From: MVYY01 sp035369865
GTDB lineage: Bacteria; Bacteroidota; Bacteroidia; Bacteroidales; Paludibacteraceae
NCBI GenBank assembly: GCA_035369865.1
Contig: DAOOVG010000012.1
Coordinates: 1-34,123, forward strand
Direction of reading: 5' to 3'
Length of the DNA stretch: 34,123 nucleotides
Shown here: one piece after another, positions 1 through 8,786 of the stretch
Numbering within the stretch: position 1 is the first letter of the stretch
Layout of the letters: every line of letters starts with the position of its first letter
Position numbers and translations under genes: made by a program
Notes under the pieces: generated by a model
What the model was told of the DNA's origin: nothing
What the model saw: the letters and a program-made list of their open reading frames with translations, nothing else
Database searches by the model: none

Positions 1-242
1 ATTAAGTTACCACATAATTTGTAAGCAAGAAATTTTTTTAGGGAGATCATGTAAGTAAATAATATCCAACTTATTATAAATAAATTACAATTTTTTATAA
101 AGGGAAATCCGTTCTAACAGAGCCGGATAGGGATGAATTCAGCAATGTTTGTTTTGTTTTGGAATAGAAAATCGGACTTTTGTCAAGTGATCAGAATTTA
201 TATAAAGTAAACACGGTTTCTGCCAAACCAAGGTTTACATTT
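1..242. other. Left-edge noncoding stretch downstream of nth
   Basis: AT-rich sequence between the window edge and the end of nth. I see no convincing reading frame, tRNA-like fold or strong terminator hairpin here. It may contain the 3' flank of a gene outside the window. Confidence 0.4.
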
Positions 243-884
243 CTATTTGGAATGTTCGGAATAATATCGGCACCATTCTTTCAAGCCACATTGTTCACAT
301 TTAGGTTTGCGAGCCACACAAACATAACGTCCATGTAAAATAAACCAATGATGGGCTTTTGGAAGAAGTTCGGGAGGAATATGCTTTACCAATTCCTGCT
401 CAGTTTGCAAAGGATTTTTTGAATTTGTTGTCAACCCAAGACGTTCAGCGACTCTAAATACATGGGTATCTACTGGCATCACAGGTTTATTGTAAATCAC
501 AGCAGCAATAATGTTAGCCGTTTTCCGTCCGACACCTGGTAAAGTTTGCAACTGTTCCACATCATCGGGGACTTTTCCTCCAAAATCTGAAACTAATTTT
601 TGAGCCATTGCCACCAGGTTTTGTGCTTTGCTGTTGGGAAAAGAAACACTTTGAATATATTTTAAAACATCTTCAGGAGAAGCTTTTGCCATGGCTTCGG
701 GTGTAGGGTAAGCAGCAAATAGTTGAGGAGTAACCATGTTAACTCGTTTATCTGTACATTGGGCAGAAAGAATTACAGCAACCAACAATTCAAAAGGATT
801 GTTGTAATGTAATTCTGTTTGAGGATTGGGCATGTTTTCAGAAAACCATTTTAAAATATGCTGATAACGTTCTTCTGTGGTCAT
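243..884 (-). CDS. nth: Endonuclease III (DNA glycosylase/AP lyase)
   Basis: Base-excision repair enzyme that removes oxidised pyrimidines and nicks the resulting abasic site by beta-elimination. The 213-residue length is normal for the family. The helix-hairpin-helix motif LPGVGRKTAN lies at about 115-124 and holds the catalytic Lys121; the catalytic Asp139 is in VDTHVFR. The C-terminus has the 4Fe-4S ligand set Cys189, Cys196, Cys199 and Cys205 with the classical C-x6-C-x2-C-x5-C spacing, so the iron-sulfur form is intact. The ATG at 884 gives a family-length protein. It is divergent from ftsK, with 233 bases between the start codons, and appears monocistronic in this window. Confidence 0.97.
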   Translation of the reverse strand: MTTEERYQHILKWFSENMPNPQTELHYNNPFELLVAVILSAQCTDKRVNMVTPQLFAAYPTPEAMAKASPEDVLKYIQSVSFPNSKAQNLVAMAQKLVSDFGGKVPDDVEQLQTLPGVGRKTANIIAAVIYNKPVMPVDTHVFRVAERLGLTTNSKNPLQTEQELVKHIPPELLPKAHHWFILHGRYVCVARKPKCEQCGLKEWCRYYSEHSK

Positions 885-1028
885 TTTTATTTGAAGTTTT
901 GAGAAAAATAAGAATTATTCAAATATTACTTGTTGTTTTGAAAGTGTCAAAAAAAGATCATTCTTTTGCGAAATATTTTCAACCTTGCAAATTTAAACCA
1001 AAAAATGGTTTTTCATCTCTCTTTTTGT

Positions 1029-1036
1029 TATTTTTG
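1029..1036 (+). promoter_or_regulatory. Candidate -7 element upstream of ftsK
   Basis: TATTTTTG matches the Bacteroidota -7 consensus TAnnTTTG and lies in the nth/ftsK divergent spacer, about 80 bases before the ftsK ATG. I see no clear -33 TTTG partner. This motif arises easily by chance in AT-rich DNA, so the call is weak. Confidence 0.3.
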
Positions 1037-1117
1037 CAAAAGAAATGAATAAATTTAGAAAAGAAAAAGAATGTTATTATTTTTTGAATAAATCCTTGAA
1101 GTTTAATTTATTATTAA

Positions 1118-3535
1118 ATGGCACCTAAAAAACCGATAAAAAATAGCAGCAAATCCACTTCAAAAACTCATTCTTCTTCTCCAAAAAAAGAGAATAAAAT
1201 AAGTTTATGGAAAAAAATAAATTATTTTATCAATGATGAACGAACTCATTTTATTTTGGGGCTACTTCTTTTGTTGATCATGCTTTACTTTTTATTGGCT
1301 TTTGTTTCTTACTTTTTTACCGGATATGCTGATCAAAGTAAAATTGACCTTTCGTGGAGCGAATTGCATCAAATGCGGAATTCTATTCAAAACTGGACTT
1401 CTGTACTCGGGGCAATTGCGGCTGAAACTTTTATTAATCGTTGGTTTGGTGTTTCTTCCTTTTTTATCCTTTTTTTTGGAATAGCGGTAGCCCTCCGTTT
1501 AATGAAGGCAGTTAAACTATCTCTGTGGAAAACTTTTTTTCATTGTGCTTTTTGGTTGATCTGGCTATCGGTTACTTTAGGGTTTGTTTTTTCACCTTTT
1601 TATAACGATGCACTTTTTTTCTCATTGGGTGGTCAGCATGGCGATTATGCCAGTCAATGGTTGACTTCCTATATTGGAGTACCAGGAACATTAATGGTAA
1701 TCATTGGGACTTTGCTAATATATTGTATAATTTCGTTCAATAGTGCTCTTCCTTTTCTGAAACGAATTTTTTCGAAAAAACAGAAAAAACAGCTTTCTCC
1801 TGACCAAAATATAAATGTTGCTATTGGCACAGAAATAGTTCCTGAAGAGTGGTTGTCAAAAGAAGTAGATGAAAGTAATGAGTATTTTAGCGGACAAGAG
1901 ATAAGTGACGTTCCATTCGAAATATATCCAATTGAAACAACTGACGAGAACAAGCCTCTCCTTGAAGAAGAAAATCGAGTTAGGGAAGAAGAAAATGCTG
2001 ATCCCAATTATAATTTTGAAAAATTAGGTAAATATGATCCTACACTGGAATTAGCTCACTATTGCTTTCCTACACACGATTTGCTTAAAGTTTACGGTAC
2101 CGATAACAATGCACCTATCGATATGGATGAACAAATTGCCAATAAAGAAAAAATTATCAGTACCTTACAAAATTTTGACATTGAGATAGAATCCATAAAG
2201 GCAACTGTTGGTCCTACCATTACACTTTACGAAATTGTACCCAAAGCAGGAGTCCGTATTTCAAAAATTCGTAACCTCGAATCGGATATTATGTTGAGCC
2301 TTGCTGCAATTGGTATTAGAATTATTGCTCCTATTCCAGGGAAAGGTACTATCGGTATAGAAGTTCCCAATAATGATCCTCAAATTGTATCCATGCATTC
2401 TGTTATTGCTTCAAAAAAATTTCAAGAATCAAAATATGAATTACCTATTGCTTTTGGGCGAACCATTACCAATGAAATCTTTATGTTTGATCTGGTAAAA
2501 ATGCCCCATTTGCTGGTAGCTGGTGCAACGGGACAAGGAAAATCAGTAGGTTTAAATGCCATCATTACTTCATTGCTTTATAAAAAACATCCTGCTGAAT
2601 TGAAATTGGTTTTGATTGATCCCAAAAAAGTAGAATTCAATATATACAGCGGAATTGCAAAACATTTTCTTGCCAAACTTCCCGATGACAGCGATGCCAT
2701 TGTCACTGATACAAGTAAAGTGGTAGAAACACTTCAATCACTTTGTACTGAAATGGATAATCGTTATGATTTACTTAAAAAAGCCCATGTCAGAAACATT
2801 AAAGAATATAACGAAAAATTTATAATGCGTAATTTGAATCCTGAAAAAGGACATAAATTTTTACCTTATATTGTAGTGATTATTGATGAGTTTGGTGATC
2901 TGATCATGACTGCTGGCAAAGAAGTAGAGATGCCAATTGCTCGAATTGCCCAACTTGCCAGAGCTGTAGGCATTCACATGGTAATTGCCACGCAACGACC
3001 TTCTGTAAATATTATTACGGGTGTTATCAAGGCAAATTTTCCGGCACGAGTTGCATTTCGTGTTTCGTCTATGATGGATTCACGCACCATCCTTGACATG
3101 CCAGGAGCGAATCAACTGGTAGGTCGTGGTGATATGCTTTTTTCGCAAGGAAACGATCTGATTCGTATCCAATGTGCTTTTGTTGATACTCCTGAAGTTG
3201 AAAATATTGTTAATTATATCAGCAAACAGCAAAGTTATCCTACTGCTTATTATTTGCCAGAATACATAAAGATAGAAGGAGAAGTTTCTATGGGCTCCAT
3301 TGATATGAGCAAACGAGATCCTTTGTTTGAAGAAGCTGCTCGCTTAATTGTTGCTAATCAACAAGGTTCTACTTCGCTGATTCAACGGAAATTTTCAATT
3401 GGATATAATCGAGCAGGGCGTATTATTGATCAATTGGAAGTGGCTGGAATCATTGGTCCTTACGAAGGGAGTAAAGCCCGTCAAGTCTTAGTAGCCGATG
3501 AATATCAATTGGAACAAGTTTTGAAGCACCTTTAA
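1118..3535 (+). CDS. ftsK: DNA translocase FtsK
   Basis: Septum-anchored, ATP-driven DNA pump that clears chromosome ends during division and coordinates dimer resolution. At 805 residues it is the usual size for Bacteroidota. After a Lys/Ser-rich cytoplasmic start there are four membrane segments at about 44-67, 111-128, 138-160 and 187-207, then a short acidic linker (about 240-295) and the motor. Walker A GATGQGKSVG is at about 469-478 and the Walker B region VVIIDEFGDLIM at about 585-596. The C-terminal winged-helix gamma domain, which reads KOPS-type sites, occupies about 735-805. The ATG at 1118 precedes the basic N-terminus directly. It is followed at 54 bases by a LolA-like gene, a neighbour pair I recall as common in Bacteroidota, so co-transcription is likely. 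Confidence 0.97.
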   Translation: MAPKKPIKNSSKSTSKTHSSSPKKENKISLWKKINYFINDERTHFILGLLLLLIMLYFLLAFVSYFFTGYADQSKIDLSWSELHQMRNSIQNWTSVLGAIAAETFINRWFGVSSFFILFFGIAVALRLMKAVKLSLWKTFFHCAFWLIWLSVTLGFVFSPFYNDALFFSLGGQHGDYASQWLTSYIGVPGTLMVIIGTLLIYCIISFNSALPFLKRIFSKKQKKQLSPDQNINVAIGTEIVPEEWLSKEVDESNEYFSGQEISDVPFEIYPIETTDENKPLLEEENRVREEENADPNYNFEKLGKYDPTLELAHYCFPTHDLLKVYGTDNNAPIDMDEQIANKEKIISTLQNFDIEIESIKATVGPTITLYEIVPKAGVRISKIRNLESDIMLSLAAIGIRIIAPIPGKGTIGIEVPNNDPQIVSMHSVIASKKFQESKYELPIAFGRTITNEIFMFDLVKMPHLLVAGATGQGKSVGLNAIITSLLYKKHPAELKLVLIDPKKVEFNIYSGIAKHFLAKLPDDSDAIVTDTSKVVETLQSLCTEMDNRYDLLKKAHVRNIKEYNEKFIMRNLNPEKGHKFLPYIVVIIDEFGDLIMTAGKEVEMPIARIAQLARAVGIHMVIATQRPSVNIITGVIKANFPARVAFRVSSMMDSRTILDMPGANQLVGRGDMLFSQGNDLIRIQCAFVDTPEVENIVNYISKQQSYPTAYYLPEYIKIEGEVSMGSIDMSKRDPLFEEAARLIVANQQGSTSLIQRKFSIGYNRAGRIIDQLEVAGIIGPYEGSKARQVLVADEYQLEQVLKHL

Positions 3536-3589
3536 TAATTTCTTTTCAGCTTCTCTTTTTCAAGTTATAAATTTTTAAAATCTCTGGAA

Positions 3590-4225
3590 ATGAAACAATT
3601 ATTTTTTTCACTTACTGCATTGATAATTTCAATTAATAGTCTTTTTGCTCAAAAAAGTGCTGATGCTGAGAAAATTATAAACGATTTATTTTATCTTTTT
3701 ACAAATAATACCATTTCTTCAAATTTTAAACTTACTATTAGTGAAAAAAATAATATAAATTCTCAAACATATAACGGGTCCTTCTTTTTAAAAGGTAACA
3801 AATTCATGATTGATATGAGTGAAATGAAGGTGTGGTATAATGGAGAAACGCAATGGACTTATTCTCAACGAAATAATGAAGTTACAATTACAGAGCCTAC
3901 CGCTGAAGAATTGATAAATACCAATCCAATTACTTTTTTATCGGCTTATAAAAACAAATTTTCAGCTCAGTTTTGTAAAAAATCCTATTCCGAATTATAT
4001 TGCATAGAAATGTTTCCCAAAGCAAAAAATGAGTCCATTCTCAAAGTAGAATTAAAAATCAATAAAGCCACAGGCGATCCAATTTCTTTAGAAATAAACG
4101 AAAAAAACGGTTCAACTTCTCTATTGACATTAATTAATTTCAAAAAAGACATCAAAATCAATGATGATTTTTTTGTTTTTCAGTTTTCAAAATATAATGA
4201 TGTTTATATTAACGATTTGAGATAA
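3590..4225 (+). CDS. LolA-like outer-membrane lipoprotein carrier protein
   Basis: A 211-residue exported protein. Residues 1-20 form a signal peptide ending LFA, with likely cleavage before Gln21. The mature part has the LolA/DUF-type beta-sheet pattern: a segment making a lipid-binding half-barrel (SFFLKGNKFMID, about 65-76), then MKVWYNGETQWTY, and a hydrophobic C-terminal strand. In LolA proteins this half-barrel carries the acyl chains of lipoproteins across the periplasm. Sequence similarity in the family is weak, so the carrier role is inferred from domain pattern and from its place directly after ftsK. No Cys lipobox is present, consistent with a soluble periplasmic protein. Confidence 0.8.
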   Translation: MKQLFFSLTALIISINSLFAQKSADAEKIINDLFYLFTNNTISSNFKLTISEKNNINSQTYNGSFFLKGNKFMIDMSEMKVWYNGETQWTYSQRNNEVTITEPTAEELINTNPITFLSAYKNKFSAQFCKKSYSELYCIEMFPKAKNESILKVELKINKATGDPISLEINEKNGSTSLLTLINFKKDIKINDDFFVFQFSKYNDVYINDLR

Positions 4226-4285
4226 ATCTTCAAAATAAATTAAAGCTCATCTTTAAGAAATATTTTAAAAAATTTACTGATAAAA

Positions 4286-5224
4286 ATGTCTGAAAAAGTA
4301 CGTTGTTTGATCATAGGTTCAGGACCAGCCGGATGTACCGCAGCTATTTATACTGCACGAGCCAATCTCTCTCCAGTATTATACCAGGGATTAGAGCCGG
4401 GCGGACAGTTAACCCTTACTAACGAAATAGAAAATTTTCCCGGTTTCCCTGAAGGAATCAGTGGAGCAGAGCTTATGGATAAGATGCAAAAACAGGCAGA
4501 AAAATTTGGTGCTATTGTAAGATTTGGATTAGTAACTGCTGTCGATTTTTCTTCAAGACCTTATAAAGTTATTGTTGATAATGAAAAAGCCATTGAAGCT
4601 GAAACTATTATTATAGCCACTGGAGCAAAAGCCAAATATCTTGGTTTACCTGATGAGCAAAAGTTTGCAGGAGCTGGAGTTTCTGCATGTGCCACTTGCG
4701 ATGGATTTTTTTATCGAAATAAAAAAGTTGCTGTGGTTGGCGGAGGCGACAGTGCTTGTGAAGAAGCTCTTTATCTGGCCAATATTGCCAGCAAGGTTTA
4801 TATGATTGTTCGGAAGCCTTATTTGCGAGCTTCCAAAATTTTGCAAGAAAGAGTGAAAAATCATCCAAAAATTGAAATACTTTTCGAACACGAAACGGTT
4901 GGATTAACAGGAGAAAAAGTGGTTCAAGGTGCAAATTTAGTAAAACGTCGCGGGCAACCTGACGAAGAACAAGTTCATATTGAAATTGATGGTTTTTTTC
5001 TTGCTATTGGTCATCAACCCAATTCAAAAATTTTCAAGCCTTGGCTGGAAACAGACGAAACTGGTTACCTTAAAACCATTGCGGGAACACCATGCACAAA
5101 ACTCCCTGGAATTTTTGCTGCAGGCGATGTAGCCGATCCTCACTACCGACAAGCGGTAACCGCAGCAGGAAGTGGCTGTCAAGCAGCCATTGAAGCTGAA
5201 CGATTCCTGAGTAATCAAGTGTAA
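4286..5224 (+). CDS. trxB: Thioredoxin-disulfide reductase
   Basis: Flavoprotein that transfers electrons from NADPH to thioredoxin. The 312-residue length is standard for the low-molecular-weight type. The FAD dinucleotide motif GSGPAG is at 11-16, the redox-active CATC pair is Cys135/Cys138, and the NADPH motif GGGDSA lies at about 152-157. The C-terminal FAD motif GIFAAGDVAD and the following AVTAAGSG are intact. It lies 60 bases after the LolA-like gene on the same strand and converges on the DUF4301 gene, with 68 bases between their stop codons. No intrinsic terminator hairpin is obvious in that spacer. Confidence 0.97.
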   Translation: MSEKVRCLIIGSGPAGCTAAIYTARANLSPVLYQGLEPGGQLTLTNEIENFPGFPEGISGAELMDKMQKQAEKFGAIVRFGLVTAVDFSSRPYKVIVDNEKAIEAETIIIATGAKAKYLGLPDEQKFAGAGVSACATCDGFFYRNKKVAVVGGGDSACEEALYLANIASKVYMIVRKPYLRASKILQERVKNHPKIEILFEHETVGLTGEKVVQGANLVKRRGQPDEEQVHIEIDGFFLAIGHQPNSKIFKPWLETDETGYLKTIAGTPCTKLPGIFAAGDVADPHYRQAVTAAGSGCQAAIEAERFLSNQV

Positions 5225-5292
5225 AATCTGTAAGAATTTTTTTTGATTTTTCATTGATTACTCACGATTATATGATGTGGTATTTTAATTTT

Positions 5293-6843
5293 TTATTTTT
5301 GAAAATTATCTGGTGTTATTTGATGCTCAGGACGAAGCAAGTCCATAACTGTTTTTACAGGATTAAAAGTTTCCAATGGTACTTCAACAAAAATTGTATT
5401 CCAGTCACTCATCGCTCCATTCCATAATCCTGGAAGTTCCAGTGCCTTTAATTTTTTCCCATTTTTTGTTTTAATAGAAATAAACCCTGCCTTTTTATCT
5501 ACATAGTTTAATAGATTAAATTTTTCTCCCTTATAGTTTTTTACAGCACATACCAGATCCACTGGATTAAAATGGGTAGAACGTTCCATTTTTTCTTTAT
5601 CAGCAGGATTTTGTATATTAATTTGTGTGCTTTCTAAAATTTGAAGAGAAATGGTGCCATCCGCATTGACGGTAAAAAAAGGTCCGCCTCCTGGCTCTCC
5701 TACATTTTTTACCATGCCACAAACTCGTAAAGGTCGGTTTAGTTTGGTAATTAAATAATTTTTAAGAGAACAAATATCGAATGCAGAAATATTAGGATGA
5801 TAAATATTTAAGGTCTTTTCAGTAAATTGTAAAATTTCATTTAATTTTATTTCTGAAATGTTTTTATTTTCGAGCTCGTTTAAATATTGGAAACATTGAT
5901 GTTGAATATTGGTCAGAAGTCCAGCCAGAATTTTTTTGTAAGTTACAGTTGGTCTTTTCAAATTATCAGGTACTACATTGTCAATGTTTTTTATAAAAAT
6001 AATATCACTATCAAGATCATTCAAATTTTCAATCAAAGCTCCATGTCCACCAGGTCTGAAAACAAGTTTCCCATTTTCACGAATCGGTTGATTGTTCATG
6101 TCCACAGCAATGGTATCGGTGCTGGGTTTTTGTTCGGAAAAACTTATAGAATAACGAACATTAAATTTTTTCTCATATTTTTCTTTTACTTCACTAATAT
6201 GTTGTTCGAATAAGGCTTTGTGTTGAGGAGAAACAGTAAAGTGAATATTTACTTCTTTTTGAGCATTAACTGTGTAAAGTGCACCTTCTACTAAATGTTC
6301 TTGAACTGGAGTTCTTTTTTCGTCAGGATAAGTATGAAATAACAACAACCCTTTTGGTAAAGAGCCATAATTTAATCCCTTTTCATTCAATAAATATTTA
6401 ATAATGATTTTGTATCTTTTTTCATGTATTAGCGTTTGAATATTTTTACCTGTGTTTTTTACACAAGCTTCATTTAATAGTTCATAGAAAGCAAATTTAT
6501 CAATTTCAGAAAAGAATTGACGAATAACTCCATTTGAAGGAATTTCTTCTTTACTTTCCAAAAATTCATACAAATCCTTGAACATTCTGCTGGCAGCACC
6601 CGATGCAGGAACAAATTTCATTATTTCTATTTTGCTCTGTTGCAAATATTTATCCCACAATGTTATTAAATTTTTCTTCTCGTTTTCTTGGATTTTCAAA
6701 ATTCCGTCACTTACTGTTGCGGGTCGTACAATTTCTAAGAAAGGAAAACCCGTTTCAAAAAAGCGGAGCTGTTCTTCAATTTGGGATATGGTTAATCCTT
6801 TTTCTCGTAAAGTAATTTCATCAAAAGGTGACAAGTGAATCAT
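5293..6843 (-). CDS. DUF4301 family protein
   Basis: A 516-residue soluble protein of a family I recognise as DUF4301, found mostly in Bacteroidota and of unknown function. Recognisable family segments are KFVPASGAASRMFKDLYEFL near 77-96, the stretch FRPGGHGALIENLNDLDSDI near 262-281, and GEPGGGPFFTVNADG near 382-396. The glycine-rich segments and the overall arrangement recall nucleotidyl-transferase-like folds, but that is only an impression. There is no signal peptide or membrane segment. It is 61 bases downstream of the DUF6340 lipoprotein gene and could share its transcript. Confidence 0.85.
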   Translation of the reverse strand: MIHLSPFDEITLREKGLTISQIEEQLRFFETGFPFLEIVRPATVSDGILKIQENEKKNLITLWDKYLQQSKIEIMKFVPASGAASRMFKDLYEFLESKEEIPSNGVIRQFFSEIDKFAFYELLNEACVKNTGKNIQTLIHEKRYKIIIKYLLNEKGLNYGSLPKGLLLFHTYPDEKRTPVQEHLVEGALYTVNAQKEVNIHFTVSPQHKALFEQHISEVKEKYEKKFNVRYSISFSEQKPSTDTIAVDMNNQPIRENGKLVFRPGGHGALIENLNDLDSDIIFIKNIDNVVPDNLKRPTVTYKKILAGLLTNIQHQCFQYLNELENKNISEIKLNEILQFTEKTLNIYHPNISAFDICSLKNYLITKLNRPLRVCGMVKNVGEPGGGPFFTVNADGTISLQILESTQINIQNPADKEKMERSTHFNPVDLVCAVKNYKGEKFNLLNYVDKKAGFISIKTKNGKKLKALELPGLWNGAMSDWNTIFVEVPLETFNPVKTVMDLLRPEHQITPDNFQK

Positions 6844-6904
6844 ACGCTATTTTTTGGAATGTTATATTACAAAATAAGATATTCTTATATTCTTTAACAA
6901 AGTA

Positions 6905-7915
6905 TTATTCGCCTAATTGAATTTCTAATTGTTCGATTTCCTTTTTTCTTTTGATCAATTCATTTCGATAATTTGAAATTCTGGTAATAGTTTCCTTATC
7001 TACTGTCGTTACATTTAAAAATGATTTTAGCGAAAGGGTAGCATATTCAATAGCTTTATCCAAATCGCCAAGAATTTCATAAGCTATAGCTATATTGTTG
7101 GCTGCTTGGGCTTGTAATTTTGTGTTTTTGGTTGTTTGAATCGCTTTATCCCATAATTGAATGGCATCTTCCCAATTCTTATAATAAACAGAATCCATAG
7201 CCTGACGCATCAATTTGTTTCGGGGATTGAAAAAATAACGATCTACTTTTTCCCAGTAAGGTACGAAACGTTTTACACAATTTCTTCCTGCATATAAAGC
7301 TGCATCAATTTGAGCATCAATTTTATTTGGAAGTTGAGCTAAAGCAGCCTGACGTGAATAATTTTCTGATTCCCAATACATCGAATCTTTAAATTGTAAG
7401 ATTGTAAAATCTGTCTTATCAGGATAATGAATACTCCAGTAGGTTTCTATAAAAACTTCAAAAGTGGAAAGAAAAGAATTCTCATCTTCTACAAAATATT
7501 CTGTTAAAATATCTGTTTCTTTCAGTTTGTTTAAAGCAAGAATTGCATCACTTTTATAATTGGAACAAAGTTGGGTTACTACTTCTGGTGTCAAATAATA
7601 AATAGACGTATCATTTTGGGTTTTATTAAGGGAATTTAATTCCAGCAAAACATTCTGAAAAAAACCTCGATTTATCAATTCTTCTGTGAGAGCACTTAAA
7701 CAATAAATTGAAAGGCTATCTTTGGTAAATGATTTTTTTGATGGTTGAATAGAATCTTGGGGGGTATTATTTACAATTAATAAATTGTTTATTTCTGGTG
7801 GAAAAGCTACCTGAGCAGGTCGTAATACGTCCAGCGTAGTAAATAATAAGCTGGAACACGAGCTTAGCAAGATATTTATGAAAATAATAATCAGCACGTA
7901 ACTATACTTTTTCAT
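6905..7915 (-). CDS. DUF6340 family lipoprotein with TPR-like repeats
   Basis: A 336-residue predicted lipoprotein: the N-terminus is a hydrophobic signal segment with lipobox LLSSC, giving a lipidated Cys20. The middle (about 45-200) resembles the Bacteroidota DUF6340 family. The C-terminal third (about 235-305) looks like two to three tetratricopeptide-type helical hairpins, for example KNWEDAIQLWDKAI and ILGDLDKAIEYATLSL, followed by a charged helix. It is probably anchored in the outer or inner membrane facing the periplasm, with TPRs for protein contacts. Function is unknown. It starts 16 bases after the stop of the metallo-hydrolase gene on the same strand, so they are likely in one operon. 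Confidence 0.75.
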   Translation of the reverse strand: MKKYSYVLIIIFINILLSSCSSLLFTTLDVLRPAQVAFPPEINNLLIVNNTPQDSIQPSKKSFTKDSLSIYCLSALTEELINRGFFQNVLLELNSLNKTQNDTSIYYLTPEVVTQLCSNYKSDAILALNKLKETDILTEYFVEDENSFLSTFEVFIETYWSIHYPDKTDFTILQFKDSMYWESENYSRQAALAQLPNKIDAQIDAALYAGRNCVKRFVPYWEKVDRYFFNPRNKLMRQAMDSVYYKNWEDAIQLWDKAIQTTKNTKLQAQAANNIAIAYEILGDLDKAIEYATLSLKSFLNVTTVDKETITRISNYRNELIKRKKEIEQLEIQLGE

Positions 7916-7931
7916 TTTTATTAAAGTTAAG

Positions 7932-8684
7932 TTAGTTTATTTCAATTTCTAATCCATCATAAGCAAGATGAATATGGGATGGCAAATGAGCTTCCACATC
8001 AGCATATTTTCCCATGTCGTGGCTGATATGAGTAAAATAAGTTTCTTTTGCGTTGATTTTTTCAGACAGCTCAATGGCTTCTTGCAACGACAAATGAGAT
8101 ATATGAGGAAACTGCCTAAGAGCATTGATCACGAGCAAATCTAAATATTGAAGCTGTTCAATTGCTTTATTGTCTAAAGTTTTTACATCTGTAAGATAAG
8201 CAATGTTACCTATCCGAAATCCTAAAATAGGCAATTTAGCATGCATAACTCTCACCGCCTGAATTTCAACCTGATCAATATAAAACTTTGATTTTTCTGT
8301 GATTTCATGCAATTGCAACATCGGAACCCCCGGATAAAGATTATCACCAAAACAATAAGGCATGTTTTTTTGAATAATATTTAAAACTCTTTTTTCAGCA
8401 TACAAATGAGATTCTCCCAGTGGACGTAAATCATCAATTCCCCCGATATGGTCGTAATGTTCGTGTGTGAGCAATATCCCGCTTAGTTTGCTAATTTGAT
8501 AAGTTAATAATTGTTCTCTTAAATCCGGTCCCGCATCAATTAAAATATTGGTTTTCTGCACATTTACAAGTAGCGAAGCTCTTAATCTTTTGTCTTTTCT
8601 GTCGCTGGATTGACATGTTTTACATTGGCATCCAATTTGGGGGATTCCCGTTGAAGTTCCCGTTCCCAAAAATAGTAATTTCAT
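7932..8684 (-). CDS. PhnP-like MBL-fold metallo-hydrolase
   Basis: A 250-residue metallo-beta-lactamase-fold hydrolase. The zinc site THEHYDHIGG gives His74, His76, Asp78 and His79. The N-terminal FLGTGTSTGIPQIGC followed by Cys19, Cys21 and Cys24 resembles the structural metal site of the PhnP (phosphodiesterase) group, to which these proteins are usually assigned. The exact substrate is not deducible. I chose the ATG at 8684, which puts FLGTGTSTG at residues 5-13 as usual. An upstream in-frame TTG at 8714 is rejected because it lies inside a candidate -7 promoter element. It is followed at 16 bases by the DUF6340 gene. Confidence 0.85.
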   Translation of the reverse strand: MKLLFLGTGTSTGIPQIGCQCKTCQSSDRKDKRLRASLLVNVQKTNILIDAGPDLREQLLTYQISKLSGILLTHEHYDHIGGIDDLRPLGESHLYAEKRVLNIIQKNMPYCFGDNLYPGVPMLQLHEITEKSKFYIDQVEIQAVRVMHAKLPILGFRIGNIAYLTDVKTLDNKAIEQLQYLDLLVINALRQFPHISHLSLQEAIELSEKINAKETYFTHISHDMGKYADVEAHLPSHIHLAYDGLEIEIN

Positions 8685-8711
8685 ATGCTTGTTATCTGTT
8701 CTTTCCTCTGC

Positions 8712-8719
8712 CAAATTTA
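8712..8719 (-). promoter_or_regulatory. Candidate -7 element for the metallo-hydrolase operon
   Basis: On the minus strand this reads TAAATTTG, a perfect match to TAnnTTTG, 27 bases before the ATG at 8684. No good -33 TTTG is seen at the expected distance. It would drive the metallo-hydrolase, DUF6340 and perhaps DUF4301 genes. Confidence 0.4.
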
Positions 8720-8786
8720 ATGATTTAAAAGTGAATATTTTAATAATTTTTTCGGCAAAATTTCTTACATGGGAAAATATTTTATT

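Noticed and set aside
5225..5292. Terminator between the convergent trxB and DUF4301 genes
   Set aside because: T-rich stretches occur but I could not find a complementary stem before them.
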